45,140 nt of DNA from CAYGDT01 sp964348745 (GTDB lineage: Bacteria > Patescibacteriota > Gracilibacteria > Peribacterales > Peribacteraceae): assembly GCA_964348745.1 (NCBI GenBank), contig CAYGDT010000002.1, positions 1 through 45,140 on the forward strand. The letters are read 5' to 3'. The translations under genes were made by a program, and so were the position numbers. Below, in pieces: positions 43,851 to 45,140 of this stretch. Under the pieces are notes generated by a model, which worked only from the letters and a program-made list of their open reading frames with translations, had not been told where the DNA came from and did no database searches. Each line of letters begins with the position of its first letter. Within the stretch, counting starts at the first letter, position 1.

Positions 43851-44720
43851 CTGCCGCAGCTCCGCTCCGGAAGCCGGCAGATACTTGAGGGGATTGATAT
43901 GCCCTTTCCCCGTGATCAACTCGAAGTGCAAGTGCGGACCCGTTGTCAGGTGTCCCGCACCCTTGGTTCCAGGCATTCCGCCGGACTTGGCGATTGGCTC
44001 GCCTCTAGTTACGTGTTGTCCTTTCGAGACGAGAAACGCACTGACATGCCCATAGAGCGTGACGTATCCCGCATGACGAATGGTTAAGTAACTGTAGCCA
44101 AGACCGTGATCCACCACCTCCTCTACTATTCCATCTGCCGGCGCTCGGATCGTGGTTTCTTGTATGGTTGGAATGTCGATACCTTCGTGCGTCAAACCAA
44201 ATATCTTTTCGTATTCCGGATCGTTAAAAATCGCAGAGATGCCATACATTGGTTCCACCGGCCAATCGAGTACGATGACTGGGTTATCTTCGCTCAACAC
44301 CGCTGCAGCCATACCCGCTCTGCGCGCATCCCACATTTCGTGGAAACTCGCGACCATCTTTTCGTCTGCGCGCTTTTTGCCTTCGATCAGATCGACAAGC
44401 AATCGTAATCCTGCCCTGAACTGTTCTTGCTGCTGCTCCGTTAGATCATCTCCCATGATGCCGCGCTCCTGCTCCAAACGATTGAGCTGGTACTTGAGTA
44501 CAGTAATCTGCCGATCAGCGAGTTCGCTCTCGAGCTTTTGACGACGCACTTCGTCTTCGGCAGTCTGAATAGCAAGCTGCGGCGGAGTTTCGCCTCCCTG
44601 TGCAGTGATGAGATCCGCTTGCTGCTGCCCGCTCGACATGATGTACGAGAGCCCGAATACCGTAAGCCCAACGACGAGGAGAAACGAGAGCGGCCGACTG
44701 ACTTCGATCGTGAGGGGCAT
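43833..44720 (-). CDS. Membrane-anchored M23 peptidase
   Basis: About 295 residues. The N-terminal membrane helix is LSFLLVVGLTVFGLSYIM. A helical, coiled-coil-like region follows (about 45-130: AEDEVRRQKLESELADRQITVLKYQLNRLEQERG), then an M23 peptidase domain with HEGID (zinc ligands His and Asp), YGHVS and HLHFEL (HxH). This coiled coil plus M23 layout is seen in EnvC/NlpD-like and sporulation-type wall hydrolases. All zinc ligands are retained, so it should be active. The ATG at 44729 would start only 1 nt after TACACT (44736-44731); the ATG at 44720, 10 nt after, suits a leaderless start. tRNA-Trp is divergent. Confidence 0.85.
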   Translation of the reverse strand: MPLTIEVSRPLSFLLVVGLTVFGLSYIMSSGQQQADLITAQGGETPPQLAIQTAEDEVRRQKLESELADRQITVLKYQLNRLEQERGIMGDDLTEQQQEQFRAGLRLLVDLIEGKKRADEKMVASFHEMWDARRAGMAAAVLSEDNPVIVLDWPVEPMYGISAIFNDPEYEKIFGLTHEGIDIPTIQETTIRAPADGIVEEVVDHGLGYSYLTIRHAGYVTLYGHVSAFLVSKGQHVTRGEPIAKSGGMPGTKGAGHLTTGPHLHFELITGKGHINPLKYLPASGAELRQGMDRG

Positions 44721-44802
44721 GCGTGACATCAGTGTACCACTATCTTTTACGGTGAAATCCGCTTCTGGAGAATCTGAAAAGGCGATAAGCTATAGACAGC
44801 GT

Positions 44803-44878
44803 AGGCGCTTAGCTCAGTTGGTAGAGCGCAGGTCTCCAAAACCTGAGGTCGTAGGTTCGATCCCTACCGCGCCTGCCA
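44803..44878 (+). tRNA. tRNA-Trp (CCA)
   Basis: The 76-nt cloverleaf includes an encoded CCA. The acceptor AGGCGCT pairs with CGCGCCT apart from one T-C mismatch at the innermost pair, and the discriminator is G. The D-arm is GCTCAGTTGGTAGAGC. The anticodon stem CAGGT/ACCTG encloses CTCCAAA, which gives CCA. The T-arm is GTAGGTTCGATCCCTAC. Confidence 0.95.
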
Positions 44879-44907
44879 AATCTTCAGATAACAGGGATAC
44901 GTAAAAA

Positions 44908-45140
44908 TTAATCGCCAAGTTCCACAAGCGACACGCGCACATCTTCTGCCGTATCCGTTGCCGTGCCGACAGACTCGCTGCTTGTACATACAGTGTATTT
45001 GATTGTTCCCGCGACCCCGGGCGCGTGTAAGAATGTCCCGGACACCTGCCACGGATGGGTTGTTGCCGTTGTAAATCCTCCAACCATAACTTCTCCGGCC
45101 TGGGAACTGGTGCTGCATGATGGGTTCGCTCCATTCGTTG
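44908..45140 (-). CDS. Partial CDS, C-terminal end of an unknown protein
   Basis: An open frame enters from beyond the right edge of the window and ends at TAA (44910-44908). The last 76 residues read like a beta-rich domain: GEVMVGGFTTATTHPWQ, VSGTFLHAPGVAGTIKYTVCTSSES and, at the end, VRVSLVELGD. Such C-termini are frequent in tail-fibre or surface-fibre proteins with repeated strands, but that is only a resemblance. The overlapping longer frames in the other phases look like shadows. The start lies outside the window. Confidence 0.65.
   Translation of the reverse strand, partial: TNGANPSCSTSSQAGEVMVGGFTTATTHPWQVSGTFLHAPGVAGTIKYTVCTSSESVGTATDTAEDVRVSLVELGD

Noticed and set aside
1..45140. 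Recoded UGA (code 25), known in some CPR lineages
   Set aside because: Several complete genes end in TGA at the expected family C-terminus (for example nnrD and the 25396 gene), and no family alignment needs TGA read as Gly.

Overview
The window reads as part of a small, metagenome-assembled bacterial genome of the Candidate Phyla Radiation. The giant Cys-rich repeat proteins with a VGDTGP-type C-terminal anchor point towards the Peregrinibacteria/Peribacteria side, but that placement is inference because no rRNA or phylogenetic marker is present. Genes end with normal TGA, TAA and TAG stops, so the standard bacterial code applies. A 100-N scaffold gap lies inside a tandem repeat.

Layout. 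1-5610: gatA, an asparaginase-like gene, two coupled unknown genes and a TrmB-family regulator. 5611-6521: a tRNA-Asp locus with duplicated tRNA fragments on both sides, a perfect palindrome at its CCA end and a small GIY-YIG nuclease gene. 6522-10976: mostly small unknown genes, a REP-like repeat cluster and a divergent RlmN-like radical-SAM protein. 10993-18545: a sodium:solute symporter, then cell-envelope genes (LysM/M23 peptidase, D,D-carboxypeptidase, FtsQ-like POTRA protein), a glycosyltransferase, a STAS protein and a CNNM/CorC-type CBS protein. 18628-42479: three giant Cys-rich surface proteins (about 2205, more than 1780 and 2446 residues) and a fourth, unanchored 730-residue relative, interrupted only by nnrD and a yfiH/laccase-domain gene. 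42619-45140: a dGTPase-like protein, a membrane M23 peptidase, tRNA-Trp and a partial gene running off the end.

The most striking system is the giant-protein cluster, which fills roughly half of the window. All three large proteins share an N-terminal membrane segment or signal, arrays of Cys-rich modules (DUF4215/Myxococcus-type CGDG...CDDGN...DGC repeats, HxxC...QC repeats and CTGPEC repeats), Gly/Pro/Ser-rich linkers, and a near-identical C-terminus made of a VGDTGP motif, a hydrophobic helix and a run of four or five basic residues. Their promoters share a 20-bp block at fixed spacing from the -10 box. I read this as a co-regulated family of wall- or membrane-anchored, disulfide-rich fibres or adhesins.

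Two genome-style features recur. First, many genes have a -10-like hexamer only 6-11 nt before the start codon and no Shine-Dalgarno sequence, which suggests leaderless mRNAs. This pattern decides several starts, including an apparent ATA start for the CNNM/CorC gene. Second, many gene boundaries carry 7-bp tandem repeats arranged as large inverted repeats, with a different 7-mer at different loci. Other palindromic elements have entered reading frames in gatA and in the glycosyltransferase.
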